From the NCBI RefSeq assembly GCF_900182735.1, contig NZ_FXTU01000006.1, positions 62,001 through 126,000 of the forward strand: 64,000 nucleotides of DNA. Reading direction: 5' to 3'. Positions 8,649 through 17,168 of the stretch are shown here, piece after piece (position 1 is the first letter of the stretch; every line of letters begins with the position of its first letter). This DNA comes from Laceyella tengchongensis (GTDB taxonomy: Bacteria; Bacillota; Bacilli; Thermoactinomycetales; Thermoactinomycetaceae). The translations under genes were made by a program, and so were the position numbers. The notes under the pieces were generated by a model that searched no databases, was not told the origin of the DNA, and saw nothing but the letters and a program-made list of their open reading frames with translations.

Positions 8649-10433
8649 ATGATGATGTTTCGTCAACTTTGGTGGTTTTTCAAGATGGAGAAAAAGAGTT
8701 ACCTGATCGGGATCAGCACACTGATGCTGTTGTCCCTGACGCACCTCGTAACCCCTTACACCGTGCGCGTGGTGGTGGATGCCATTACCGCCGATGCTTT
8801 AACCTGGCGTCTGCTGGTTTTTTGGACGGTAGTTAACGTGCTTGTCGCCCTATGCAAATATGGGCTGGGTTATACTTGGCGCGTGATGCTGTTTGGCGCT
8901 GGCTACCGCATGGGAAGGTTGTTGCGAGATCGCTTGTACCAACAATTCACCCGCATGTCCCCGCGATTTTATCATCAGCGGCGTACTGGGGATATGATGG
9001 CCCATGCGACCAACGACATTCAAGCAGTGGTCGTCACTGCCGGGGAAGGTGTGCTGACCTTGGCTGACTCCTTCGTGTCCGGTATGGTTGTCATCGTAGC
9101 GATGTTTGTGTTCATCGATTGGCAATTGGCCCTGATTTCACTGCTTCCCATGCCGTTGATCGCCGTGGCTACGCAACAGTACGGCAAGTTGCTTCATCAA
9201 CGATTCCACTTGGCGCAAGAAGCTTTTTCACGCATCAATGACAAGGTGCAAGAAAATATCGCTGGAGTCCGGGTGGTCAAAGCCTTTGGCCAAGAAGAAG
9301 CCGAAAAACAGGAATTCAAGCGGCGGTTGGATGATGTGGTGGAGAAAAACCTGGCAGTAGCGCGGGTGGATGCCCTGTTTGACCCGACGATTGTGATGGC
9401 TGTGGGTTTGTCGATGCTATTGGCGGTGGTATTCGGTTCGATCAGTGTAGCGGACGGGCGGTTGACAATCGGCCAATTGCTCCAATTCACGCTATATCTA
9501 GGTCAGCTGGTGTGGCCGATGTTAGCTTACGGAATCCTCATCAATATTGTCGAACGGGGGCGCGCTTCCTATGAACGAATCCAATCGCTATTGAACATCA
9601 AGCCCGATATTGAAGAGCGCCCCAATGCGATTGATGAGCAACCCGTGGGGGACATTCAGTTCAACGTGGAGTCGTTCACTTATCCCGATGCTGAGAGTGC
9701 GGCGCTGACCCAAATTCGCGTATGTGTGAAGCGGGGAGGGACGCTGGGGATCGTCGGAAAGACGGGCAGCGGCAAAAGCACGTTATTGCGCTTGATGTTG
9801 CGTGAGTTTGATGTGACCCAGGGAGAGATCCGCATCGGCAATCATCCTATCACAGATTACACCTTGTCGGCGTTAAGGGGAGCGATCGGTTATGTGCCCC
9901 AAGACCACGTATTGTTTTCGGCCACTGTCGCACAAAACATCGCGTTCGGGAACCCGAAGGCGACAAGAGAACAAATTGAAGCTGCGGCCAAAATCGCTTG
10001 CGTCCACGAAGACATTCTTCAATTTGCAGAAGGTTATGACACCGTCATCGGCGAAAGGGGCGTTACCGTCTCAGGTGGGCAGAAACAACGGCTGTCGATT
10101 GCCCGCGCCTTGCTATTAAATCCGGAGATTTTGATTTTGGATGATGTCCTGTCCGCGGTCGATGCCAAGACCGAGCATGCCATTTTGCAAGCATTGCGCC
10201 AAAATCGGGTTGGTAAGACGACGTTGATTTCCGCGCACCGCTTGAGCGCCGTGGAACATGCAGATACCATCATCGTGTTGGATGAGGGGTGGATCATTCA
10301 ACAAGGAACCCACGAAGAGCTGATGCAGCAAGACGGATGGTACCGTCACATGTTTTTACAGCAACAATTGGAGTCACAGGTATTGAAAGGGGGGGAAGAA
10401 GGTGGTACCGAAACGTCTGCTCCACTATCTTAA
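8649..10433 (+). CDS. Heterodimeric ABC exporter subunit with degenerate catalytic site (BmrC/YheI type)
   Basis: Half-transporter of about 594 residues: six membrane helices (roughly the first 310 residues) then a nucleotide-binding domain. The NBD has Walker A GKTGSGKST, signature VSGGQKQR and Walker B ILILDDVLSAVD, where Asp replaces the usual catalytic Glu after Walker B. That is the known mark of the degenerate half of heterodimeric exporters such as BmrC and TM287. The partner follows with a 32-base overlap. The frame extends upstream to 8583, but ATG codons at 8649, 8652 and 8655 follow a GGTGGAG site and are preferred. Substrate is unknown; multidrug export or envelope precursors are both possible. 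Confidence 0.88.
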   Translation: MMMFRQLWWFFKMEKKSYLIGISTLMLLSLTHLVTPYTVRVVVDAITADALTWRLLVFWTVVNVLVALCKYGLGYTWRVMLFGAGYRMGRLLRDRLYQQFTRMSPRFYHQRRTGDMMAHATNDIQAVVVTAGEGVLTLADSFVSGMVVIVAMFVFIDWQLALISLLPMPLIAVATQQYGKLLHQRFHLAQEAFSRINDKVQENIAGVRVVKAFGQEEAEKQEFKRRLDDVVEKNLAVARVDALFDPTIVMAVGLSMLLAVVFGSISVADGRLTIGQLLQFTLYLGQLVWPMLAYGILINIVERGRASYERIQSLLNIKPDIEERPNAIDEQPVGDIQFNVESFTYPDAESAALTQIRVCVKRGGTLGIVGKTGSGKSTLLRLMLREFDVTQGEIRIGNHPITDYTLSALRGAIGYVPQDHVLFSATVAQNIAFGNPKATREQIEAAAKIACVHEDILQFAEGYDTVIGERGVTVSGGQKQRLSIARALLLNPEILILDDVLSAVDAKTEHAILQALRQNRVGKTTLISAHRLSAVEHADTIIVLDEGWIIQQGTHEELMQQDGWYRHMFLQQQLESQVLKGGEEGGTETSAPLS

Positions 10434-12147
10434 ACCGTATCAAACGCGCTTTTGGGTTGCTTTTGCCGCGCTAGTGGCCGCCACCGGCGCAGAAGTGGCA
10501 GTACCGTTGTTGGTCAGCTACTATTTGAATCATTATCTGGTTCCCAATCAGCCGCTCGATATAACGATACTGCTGGTGTTTGCGGCAATGATCTTGCTCT
10601 TACAAGTGATCACAGCGGTTTTGCTTTATTATCAGTCGCTTTCATTTCAAACCGTCGCGCAGTGGATCGTGCGCCAGCTACGCGAAGATGTGTTCGGCAA
10701 GGTGCAGCATCTGGGTCTCTCGTTTTTTGACCGCATCCCCGACGGATCGCTGGTGTCGCGTATCACTAATGACACGGAAGCAGTAAAAGAGCTGTTCATT
10801 TACGTCCTTTCTTCCTTTTTGCAAAATTTCATGATGGTTGCAGGCGTGTTCATCGCTATGTTCATCCTCGATTGGAAGCTTGCATTGTGGGCCACGCTCT
10901 TTTTGCCGATTGTGCTCGGTCTGATGCAGGGGTATCGCTATCTGAGCTCCAAAGTGTACCGGTTTTTGCGGAGCCAGCTAAGCCAGATGAATGCCAAGAT
11001 CAATGAATCCATCAACGGAATGAGCATGATTCAAGCGTTGAGGCAGGAAGCGCGGTTGCGTGCGGAATTCGGCCAGTTAAACGAAGATTACTACCAGGCA
11101 CAGATGAAAAATATCCGGCTGTACGGGTTGATGTTGCGCCCAGCGACCCAAGTATTGAGCGTGTTGGCAGTTGTCTTGGTACTGAACTATTTTGGCTCCC
11201 TCTCGTTTTCCCAATCGATTCAAGTAGGGGTAGTGTACGGTTTCATTGACTTGTTTAGCCGTTTATTCGAACCGATCACCCAGATCATGATGCGGTTGAA
11301 TCAATTGCAACAATCCGTAGTATCGGCGGATCGGGTGTTTGAATTGCTGGATCAAACGGAGTACGCACCCACCAAGGAAGGGGATGACCATCCCGTGATC
11401 ACCGAAGGGCGGATCGAATTTGACCAGGTTACGTTTTCCTATGATGGGAAGACCGACGTGCTCAAAAACATCTCATTTGTCGCCGACCCGGGGCAGACGG
11501 TGGCGTTGGTCGGGCACACGGGCAGCGGCAAAAGCTCCATCATCAATCTGTTGATGCGTTTTTATCGGGTTAGCCAGGGCGAGATCCGCATCGACGGTCA
11601 GCCGTTAAACCATTTTGATGAGGAGGAACTGCGGTCGAAGCTGGGGTTGGTGTTGCAAGACCCGTTTTTATTCGTCGGCGACGTGAATAGCAACATCCGG
11701 TTGCATAACGAAATGATCACGGATGAAGAGGTGAAAGCGGCGGCATCGTTTGTGCAAGCAGACTCGTTTATCGAAAAATTGCCGCAACAGTACAAAGAGC
11801 CTGTAGTGGAACGGGGAGCTACTTTTTCCAGCGGCCAGCGCCAATTGATTTCTTTTGCACGAACCATGGCGTTCCAACCGAAAATCTTGGTTCTCGATGA
11901 AGCAACTGCCAGTGTTGACACCGAAACGGAAGAGGCGATTCAGACCGCTTTGGCAAAGATGCGCAAAGGGCGGACTACAATTGCTATTGCTCACCGCCTG
12001 TCAACGATTCAAGACGCCGATCTTATTTTGGTGTTGCATCGCGGGGAGATTGTCGAACGCGGCACCCATCAGGAATTGTTGGCTAAAGAAGGGTTGTACC
12101 ATAAAATGTACCTGTTGCAAGCACACGGTACTGTGGAGACGGTTTGA
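10402..12147 (+). CDS. Heterodimeric ABC exporter subunit with intact catalytic glutamate (BmrD/YheH type)
   Basis: A 581-residue half-transporter: about six membrane helices, then a nucleotide-binding domain with Walker A GHTGSGKSS, Walker B ILVLDEATASVD with the catalytic Glu, and a changed signature FSSGQRQ in place of SGGQ. With the upstream subunit this gives one competent and one degenerate ATP site, as in BmrC/BmrD and TM287/288. GTG at 10402 follows a GGGGGGAAG site inside the end of the previous gene, so the two are translated together. It is shorter than B. subtilis YheH (673 residues), so identity with that exact transporter is not claimed. Confidence 0.88.
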   Translation: MVPKRLLHYLKPYQTRFWVAFAALVAATGAEVAVPLLVSYYLNHYLVPNQPLDITILLVFAAMILLLQVITAVLLYYQSLSFQTVAQWIVRQLREDVFGKVQHLGLSFFDRIPDGSLVSRITNDTEAVKELFIYVLSSFLQNFMMVAGVFIAMFILDWKLALWATLFLPIVLGLMQGYRYLSSKVYRFLRSQLSQMNAKINESINGMSMIQALRQEARLRAEFGQLNEDYYQAQMKNIRLYGLMLRPATQVLSVLAVVLVLNYFGSLSFSQSIQVGVVYGFIDLFSRLFEPITQIMMRLNQLQQSVVSADRVFELLDQTEYAPTKEGDDHPVITEGRIEFDQVTFSYDGKTDVLKNISFVADPGQTVALVGHTGSGKSSIINLLMRFYRVSQGEIRIDGQPLNHFDEEELRSKLGLVLQDPFLFVGDVNSNIRLHNEMITDEEVKAAASFVQADSFIEKLPQQYKEPVVERGATFSSGQRQLISFARTMAFQPKILVLDEATASVDTETEEAIQTALAKMRKGRTTIAIAHRLSTIQDADLILVLHRGEIVERGTHQELLAKEGLYHKMYLLQAHGTVETV

Positions 12148-12389
12148 GTGGGACCCTGTATCCCACCGAGCGGAATGCTTGGGTTGGAAACTGACCCGGC
12201 CCAGGCGAGTCCCGCCTCGGTTTATTCGTCTAACATCCTTAAAAGAACACGTCGATTTTCTCCGACCATGTTCTAATAAATGAAATCGAGGACCTTCACA
12301 ACGCCAAACACGTGCGAAAATGGTGGTCTTCATTTTGTGCTGGGAACGGATGCTCGCTGAAGAATAACAAATTAGCCATGGGGAGCCGG

Positions 12390-12417
12390 TTGCAATTTAT
12401 CGCGTTTTAAGTATGAT
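12390..12417 (+). promoter_or_regulatory. Possible SigA promoter before the small membrane peptide
   Basis: TTGCAA and TATGAT are spaced 16 bases apart, about 40 bases before the TTG start of the 33-residue peptide. The 242 bases between the exporter stop (12147) and this site hold only weak hairpins, for example GTGGGA/TCCCAC just after the stop, and no gene that I recognise. Confidence 0.4.
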
Positions 12418-12457
12418 AATTCTATATATTTTGCCATTGAGAAAGGGGTGGAACATC

Positions 12458-12559
12458 TTGGGAGAATTGAAAGAAATATTGATTTATGGGTTTTGTTCAT
12501 TGATGACATTAGGAGTTTGTTGCATTGCGCTCCTGATGCATCGGAAGCTGATAGATTAA
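12458..12559 (+). CDS. Putative 33-residue single-helix membrane peptide
   Basis: A short frame starting with TTG at 12458, eight bases after AAAGGGGTGG, which is a good ribosome site, and downstream of a promoter-like sequence. The peptide is MGELKEILIYGF, then a hydrophobic stretch of about 20 residues (from ILIYGF through CCIALLM), then a basic tail HRKLID. This is the layout of a one-span membrane peptide with a positive C-terminal end. Similar tiny peptides are known in Bacillales as regulators, sporulation factors or toxins, but I recognise no family. The gene is not conserved by any test available here. A hairpin (12572-12612) follows. Confidence 0.4.
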   Translation: MGELKEILIYGFCSLMTLGVCCIALLMHRKLID

Positions 12560-12972
12560 GGACGTGACCAGCCTCAGCACATCGCTTTTCGATTGCTGGG
12601 GCTGATGGTTTCATATGCGGTGTTGCCCAAGGAAGTTTTCTTAGATGAAATGTTTTTTTACGCAATCATACGGTAATATAGTTAAAAAAGGATGGGCTGG
12701 CGATTTGAGGCGCAATAAAACGGAAGCAAGGATGAGCCCGATCAATGTGTCTGACGGTTTCCAAAGCCGTTTTCCCATTGGCTTCACTTGTGACCGGGAG
12801 CTCATCGGAAAATGGTTTTTCCGCCGTATTATCTGTCAACTAGACACATCCCAGGCCTGCTTCCGAAAAGGTTTTGGGCCATCGTCGGCGGTTTGCCTGT
12901 CGGACGGGCTTGCATCCGACGCATCGGTTTATCGCCCAGCCGGTTGCGGAACAGCAGAGGAGGTCAAGTGTT
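12560..12972. other. Intergenic region before the dGTPase gene
   Basis: No convincing gene in these 413 bases; a possible 116-codon plus-strand frame has no ribosome site or family features. A stem of about 11 bp (CAGCCTCAGCA with TGCTGGGGCTG) lies at 12572-12612 without a T run. Near 12893-12923, CGTCGG and GTCGGA can each pair with the same TCCGACG, giving two mutually exclusive hairpins about 35 bases before the ribosome site of the next gene. Confidence 0.4.
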
Positions 12973-14301
12973 TTGATCATTTATCGCGCTCGTGAAAATC
13001 ATTTGTATTATCCATCGGACATGGAACGGAGGAAGCCGTCTTCTTCACGCCACCTCTCAGATGCCCGTGATTCGTTTGAAAAAGATTTTGGGCGGATTGT
13101 GCACAGTGCCGCATTTCGGCGCTTGCAGTCTAAAACGCAAGTGATCGGCAGTGTGGCTGGCGATTTTCACCGCACTAGGCTGACCCATTCGATGGAAGCG
13201 GCACAGATCGCGCGAGGAATAGTGATCCATCTCAATGCCCATCACCCGTTGTTCAATCAAGAGAACGCCCTGGATGTGTCGTTGATCGAAGCGGCCGCAT
13301 TGGCGCATGACTTGGGACATCCCCCTTTCGGACATCGGGGGGAAGAAGCCTTGCATGAATGCATGCGAGATTATGGCGGATTTGAAGGGAACGCCCATAC
13401 ATTCCGTATTCTCACCCGGCTGGAGGGAGAAGAGGAATTCGGCCTGAATCTGACTAGAGCGTTGTTGCTGGCAGTCATGAAATATCCCATTGTGTTGGAT
13501 GAAGCGGTCAATGAAGATCAGTACCGCGCAACGGGCAAAATCTTACCCCCAAAGGCGAGCGTCTTTGCCTGTGACCGGCAGGTGTTTGCATGGGTGTGCT
13601 CTTCATTCACCAAAGAAGAGACCCGTCACTTTCTAGCTACGACGGATCATCCGGATCGGCATCGGCAGACCAAGCATAAAACGTTGGAGTGCTCTATCAT
13701 TGAATTGGCGGACGATATCGCCTATGGAACACATGACGCCGAAGATGCCGTCCATCTGGGTTTCATCCAGTTGGAGCAATTGAAGGAGTGCATCCGCCCC
13801 TTCGCCCGTTCCGAAGAATACCAAGAGTTGCGTGAAGCCTGGAATGTGTTGAACCCGTTGCATCAAGGGCATAATCATTTGCGGTACAAATTGAAAAAGG
13901 TGATTACGGCATTGATTTCCACCTTCATCACCCACATTCAGGTGGAGTTGAATGAAGGATCTTTTCACTCGCCTCGTTTAAAATACCGCGTGTATCTTCC
14001 GCCCGAGTTGCAGACGCTTTTGGAGCAGTTGAAACAATTGGTTTCAGACAGGGTAATTGATGCACAGCGGGTACAAACGATCTCATGGAAAGGGGCCTAT
14101 GTCATTAAGCAGTTGTTCCAAGCGTTCATGAATGAAGAACGCCTGCTTACGGAACATGACCGCTACCAATTCCGCCTGGCTTCTACCGATGAACAACGTG
14201 CCCGGATTGTATGTGACTATATTGCAGGTATGACCGATTCATTTGCGTTGCGCATGTATGACCGGCTGTACGGGCAATCCCGCAGCTTTTTTGATATATA
14301 G
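12973..14301 (+). CDS. dgt: dGTP triphosphohydrolase-like HD-domain protein
   Basis: An HD-superfamily hydrolase of the dGTPase family, which splits dNTPs (classically dGTP) into nucleoside and triphosphate. Metal-site residues are visible: His72 in RTRLTHSME, the His112-Asp113 pair in AHDLGHPPFGH, and a later Asp in ELADDIAYG. The frame extends upstream, but TTG at 12973 sits 8 bases after AGAGGAGGT and gives 442 residues, a normal length; ATG at about codon 17 has no site. It is monocistronic. Its substrate in Gram-positive bacteria may be broad, so the name is by family. Confidence 0.88.
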   Translation: MIIYRARENHLYYPSDMERRKPSSSRHLSDARDSFEKDFGRIVHSAAFRRLQSKTQVIGSVAGDFHRTRLTHSMEAAQIARGIVIHLNAHHPLFNQENALDVSLIEAAALAHDLGHPPFGHRGEEALHECMRDYGGFEGNAHTFRILTRLEGEEEFGLNLTRALLLAVMKYPIVLDEAVNEDQYRATGKILPPKASVFACDRQVFAWVCSSFTKEETRHFLATTDHPDRHRQTKHKTLECSIIELADDIAYGTHDAEDAVHLGFIQLEQLKECIRPFARSEEYQELREAWNVLNPLHQGHNHLRYKLKKVITALISTFITHIQVELNEGSFHSPRLKYRVYLPPELQTLLEQLKQLVSDRVIDAQRVQTISWKGAYVIKQLFQAFMNEERLLTEHDRYQFRLASTDEQRARIVCDYIAGMTDSFALRMYDRLYGQSRSFFDI

Positions 14302-14308
14302 GCTTGGT

Positions 14309-14347
14309 TGGGCTTTCGGCAGAAAGTCCTCCCTGGCCCATTTTATT
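14309..14347 (+). terminator. Probable terminator after the dGTPase gene
   Basis: TGGGC/GCCCA outer pairing encloses a GGGCTTTC/GAAAGTCC inner stem with a GGCA loop; TTTTATT follows. The two stems partly compete and the T run is short, so the call is moderate. Confidence 0.45.
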
Positions 14348-14445
14348 GAAAAATCTGTATAATAAGAAATTTTGTTTTACCTTTGGTTTAGTAAATGGAT
14401 TTGTCAGAAGCAGAGTTATTTTGTTTTAACAGGCAAAAATAGTAA

Positions 14446-14475
14446 TTGACAACAAGATTATGGTATGAGTAAGAT
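14446..14475 (+). promoter_or_regulatory. Probable SigA promoter for the amino-acid binding protein
   Basis: A perfect TTGACA is followed after 18 bases by TAAGAT, giving a start of transcription near 14482, about 60 bases before the gene. Confidence 0.6.
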
Positions 14476-14496
14476 CAATCTTAGAAAATCGTTAAT

Positions 14497-14519
14497 GCAT
14501 ACCTACTAACTTGGTATTA
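14497..14519. promoter_or_regulatory. Palindromic operator candidate (CymR/Rrf2-like)
   Basis: ATACC and GGTAT are arranged as an inverted repeat around TACTAACTT just downstream of the predicted transcription start. Palindromes of this general form are bound by Rrf2-family repressors such as CymR in front of sulfur amino-acid transport genes of Bacillales. The regulator assignment is inference from position and form; I cannot compare it with a matrix here. Confidence 0.35.
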
Positions 14520-14541
14520 TACCGATAGGAGAGTTGGTAAG

Positions 14542-15336
14542 ATGAAAAAGATGCAACGCATGTTCGCTACCATCTTGTCGGCCGCGCTGTTCGGCGTGTT
14601 GGCCACGGGATGCAGCGTGCAAACACAAGAAAAAGACCTGCTGAGCCAGATCAAAGAGCGCGGAACCATTCGCATCGGGACTGAGGGGACTTATAAGCCG
14701 TTCACTTTTCATGATGAGAAAAGCGGAAAACTGACCGGATATGATGTTGAAGTGGCCGAAGAAGTAAGCAAGCGAATCGGTGTTAAAGCGGAGTTTGTAG
14801 AAACACCGTGGGAAGGGATGCTCACCAGCTTGAAAACGGGCAAAGTCGACATGGTGGCCAATCAGGTGGGCGTCAAGCCGGATCGCCTAAAGGTCTTTGA
14901 TTTTTCCAAGCCATACACGGTGTCTTTCTCCCAAATCGTTGTCCATCAGGACAATCAGGATATTAAAAGCATCGAAGATGTAAAAGGGAAAAAAGCGGGA
15001 CAAACACCCACAAGCAATTATGGACAAATGGCGCGTGACGCCGGCGCCAATCTCATTGCCTATGAAGACATGATGGGCGCGATGAAAGACGTGGCCGCAA
15101 AACGGGTTGACTTGAGCATCAATGACCGTTTGGCGGTGGCCGAAATGCTCAAGTCTGTGAATATGCCTTTGAAAACGATCGACGTAAAGGCTGATCGTTC
15201 AGAAAGCGCGTTTCCGGTGCCCAAAGGGAACAAGGACTTGGTGGATGAAATCAACAAAGCGTTGGATAGCATGCGCCAAGATGGTACGTTGGCCAAAATT
15301 TCCCAAAAATGGTTTGGGCAAGATATCACGAAGTAA
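14542..15336 (+). CDS. Amino-acid ABC transporter substrate-binding lipoprotein
   Basis: A cluster-3 periplasmic-binding-type protein of 264 residues. The signal ends in a lipobox LATGC with Cys24, so it is anchored to the outer face of the membrane. The mature part has IKERGTIRIGTEGTYKPF, TGYDVEVAEEVSKRIG and DFSKPYT, hallmarks of polar amino-acid binding proteins. Specificity cannot be read with certainty; cystine or another polar amino acid is most likely, given the TcyB-like permease downstream. Unusually, that permease and ATPase lie 2.6 kb away, beyond zwf and a hydrolase. ATG follows a GGAGAG site, and the gene has its own promoter and terminator. Confidence 0.9.
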   Translation: MKKMQRMFATILSAALFGVLATGCSVQTQEKDLLSQIKERGTIRIGTEGTYKPFTFHDEKSGKLTGYDVEVAEEVSKRIGVKAEFVETPWEGMLTSLKTGKVDMVANQVGVKPDRLKVFDFSKPYTVSFSQIVVHQDNQDIKSIEDVKGKKAGQTPTSNYGQMARDAGANLIAYEDMMGAMKDVAAKRVDLSINDRLAVAEMLKSVNMPLKTIDVKADRSESAFPVPKGNKDLVDEINKALDSMRQDGTLAKISQKWFGQDITK

Positions 15337-15359
15337 TGGGATCGTCGCTGGCAGCAAGG

Positions 15360-15390
15360 ACTCTTCCTTTATCAGAGGAAGAGTTTTTTC
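15360..15390 (+). terminator. Rho-independent terminator of the binding-protein gene
   Basis: A 9-bp stem ACTCTTCCT / AGGAAGAGT with a 7-base loop is followed by TTTTTT. Confidence 0.9.
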
Positions 15391-15546
15391 ATACATTGAA
15401 GGCGCTGGGAGTCGCCAAATATGGAGGGCATGGAAAAAAATTCTGCCGAAAATCTTGCGCATTTCTTCATCTTGAAGCAAAATAGGGTTGTTTTGAAGTT
15501 ATTTCATTTAGAGCGTATTTACTTATCCTACCGAATGATCATAGGT

Positions 15547-15583
15547 GCTCAAACACATATTAAGCGCAAAGACGTGTTCGAGC
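15547..15583. promoter_or_regulatory. Inverted repeat in the zwf leader
   Basis: GCTCAAACAC and GTGTTCGAGC form a 9-of-10 inverted repeat with a 17-base spacer, ending 27 bases before the zwf start. It could be an operator or an mRNA stem. No factor is identified. Confidence 0.35.
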
Positions 15584-15609
15584 TATGTTATCCAAAGGAG
15601 TGAAACCAT

Positions 15610-17148
15610 GTGTCCCACCATGCCCGAGTGAGTGAACCGTTTTCCATGGTCATTTTTGGTGCGACTGGGGATTTGGCCAAGCGGAAATTGTTTCCTGCCC
15701 TATTCAGTCTTTATATGAATAAGTTGCTACCTCCGACTTTCCGAATCATCGGTGTCGGACGCAGGCCGCGAACCCATGAACAATTTAGGGAAGCTGTCCG
15801 CAAATCAGTTGATGAATTCTCTCGCATCAAGGTGGCTGATGAGGCATCATGGCAACAATTCATTAAAAACTTCACTTATACGGTTGCCGATGTGACAAAT
15901 CCGGCGGATTACGAGGGAATCAAATCATTGATTGAAGGATTTGAAACAGAGCATGGGGTGGAGCCTTGCCGCTTGTTCTACTTGGCGGTGGCCCCAGATC
16001 TGTTCGCCACGGTTTCCCATAATCTGAAAGCGATCGGCCTTGGCGATACACGTGGAGTCAAGCGTTTGATCATCGAAAAGCCAATCGGCAATGACTTCCT
16101 TTCTGCCAAAGAGATTGATGAACAGATCAAACAGACGTTTACAGAAAAAGAAATCTATCGGATCGACCATTATCTTGGTAAGGAAATGGTGCAAAACATC
16201 AATGTGATCCGTTTTGCCAACAGCATTTTTGAACCACTGTGGAACCACCATCACATCGCATGCGTCCAAATTACCGCCAGCGAAACGGTGGGTGTGGAGG
16301 AGCGCGCCGCTTATTACGACCGTGCAGGCGCTTTGAGGGATATGGTACAAAACCATATGCTACAAATGCTGATGATGGTATGCATGGAACCGCCAAGCCG
16401 CTTGAAAACGGAAGCGATCCATGATGAGAAGATCAAAGTGTTGCGTTCGTTGCGCCAGTACACAGAAGAGGAAGCCGGTGCATATGTGGTGCGCGGGCAG
16501 TATCAAGCGGGTATTTTGAACGGCAAGGCCGTACCGGCATACCGCGATGAGAAAAATGTGGATTCGGCTTCCGAAACGGAAACCTTCGTGGCGGCCAAGC
16601 TGTATGTGGACAACCTGCGCTGGGCAGGAGTTCCTTTTTATATCCGCACCGGCAAGCGGATGGGCGCGAAGGCGACGGAGATTGTGATACAATTCAAAGA
16701 GATGCCTAAGAACTTGTATTTCAATAAGAATAACGATCTGGGCCCCAACTTGCTTGTCATCACCATCAATCCAGATGAAGGCATCCATATGGTGTTGAAT
16801 GCGAAGAAGCCCGGCTCTGACAATCAGATTATGCCGATTGCGATGGAGTTCTGTAACAATTGTGAGCAAGGCACACCGGAAGCATATGAGTCGTTGATCC
16901 ATGACGCGATTGTCGGTGACCAAACCTTTTTCACACATTGGGAAGAAGTGGCCTTGGCTTGGGAATTCATCGATCCGATTCGTCGGGCGTGGGACCGGAA
17001 CCTACACAAGCTCCACTTCTATGAAAGCGGCACTTGGGGGCCGGCGTCTGCCCATGCATTGCTAGCGGAAGAAGGGCACCACTGGTGGCCGGTGACCAAG
17101 GAACGGCAGCACCGCGTTGTTAGAGCGACGGAAATGATTACTACATAG
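15610..17148 (+). CDS. zwf: Glucose-6-phosphate dehydrogenase
   Basis: Catalyses oxidation of glucose-6-phosphate to 6-phosphogluconolactone with NADP, the entry to the oxidative pentose phosphate path. The 512-residue sequence has the nucleotide-binding GATGDLAKRKLFPAL (17-31), the EKPIG segment (156-160) and the active-site RIDHYLGKE (184-192), all intact. The GTG start at 15610 lies 9 bases after AAGGAG; the overlapping ATG at 15608 is in a frame that stops within 8 codons. It is followed 20 bases later by a cyclase-family gene and probably shares its transcript. Its place inside an amino-acid transporter cluster is unusual. Confidence 0.96.
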   Translation: MSHHARVSEPFSMVIFGATGDLAKRKLFPALFSLYMNKLLPPTFRIIGVGRRPRTHEQFREAVRKSVDEFSRIKVADEASWQQFIKNFTYTVADVTNPADYEGIKSLIEGFETEHGVEPCRLFYLAVAPDLFATVSHNLKAIGLGDTRGVKRLIIEKPIGNDFLSAKEIDEQIKQTFTEKEIYRIDHYLGKEMVQNINVIRFANSIFEPLWNHHHIACVQITASETVGVEERAAYYDRAGALRDMVQNHMLQMLMMVCMEPPSRLKTEAIHDEKIKVLRSLRQYTEEEAGAYVVRGQYQAGILNGKAVPAYRDEKNVDSASETETFVAAKLYVDNLRWAGVPFYIRTGKRMGAKATEIVIQFKEMPKNLYFNKNNDLGPNLLVITINPDEGIHMVLNAKKPGSDNQIMPIAMEFCNNCEQGTPEAYESLIHDAIVGDQTFFTHWEEVALAWEFIDPIRRAWDRNLHKLHFYESGTWGPASAHALLAEEGHHWWPVTKERQHRVVRATEMITT

Positions 17149-17168
17149 AGGCAGGGAGAGAACAAACC

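Noticed and set aside
12645..12995. 116-codon plus-strand frame before the dGTPase gene
   Set aside because: No ribosome site, irregular composition and overlap with the true dGTPase start region.
14542..17148. One operon from the binding protein through zwf
   Set aside because: A strong terminator (15360-15390) and 270 bases separate them.
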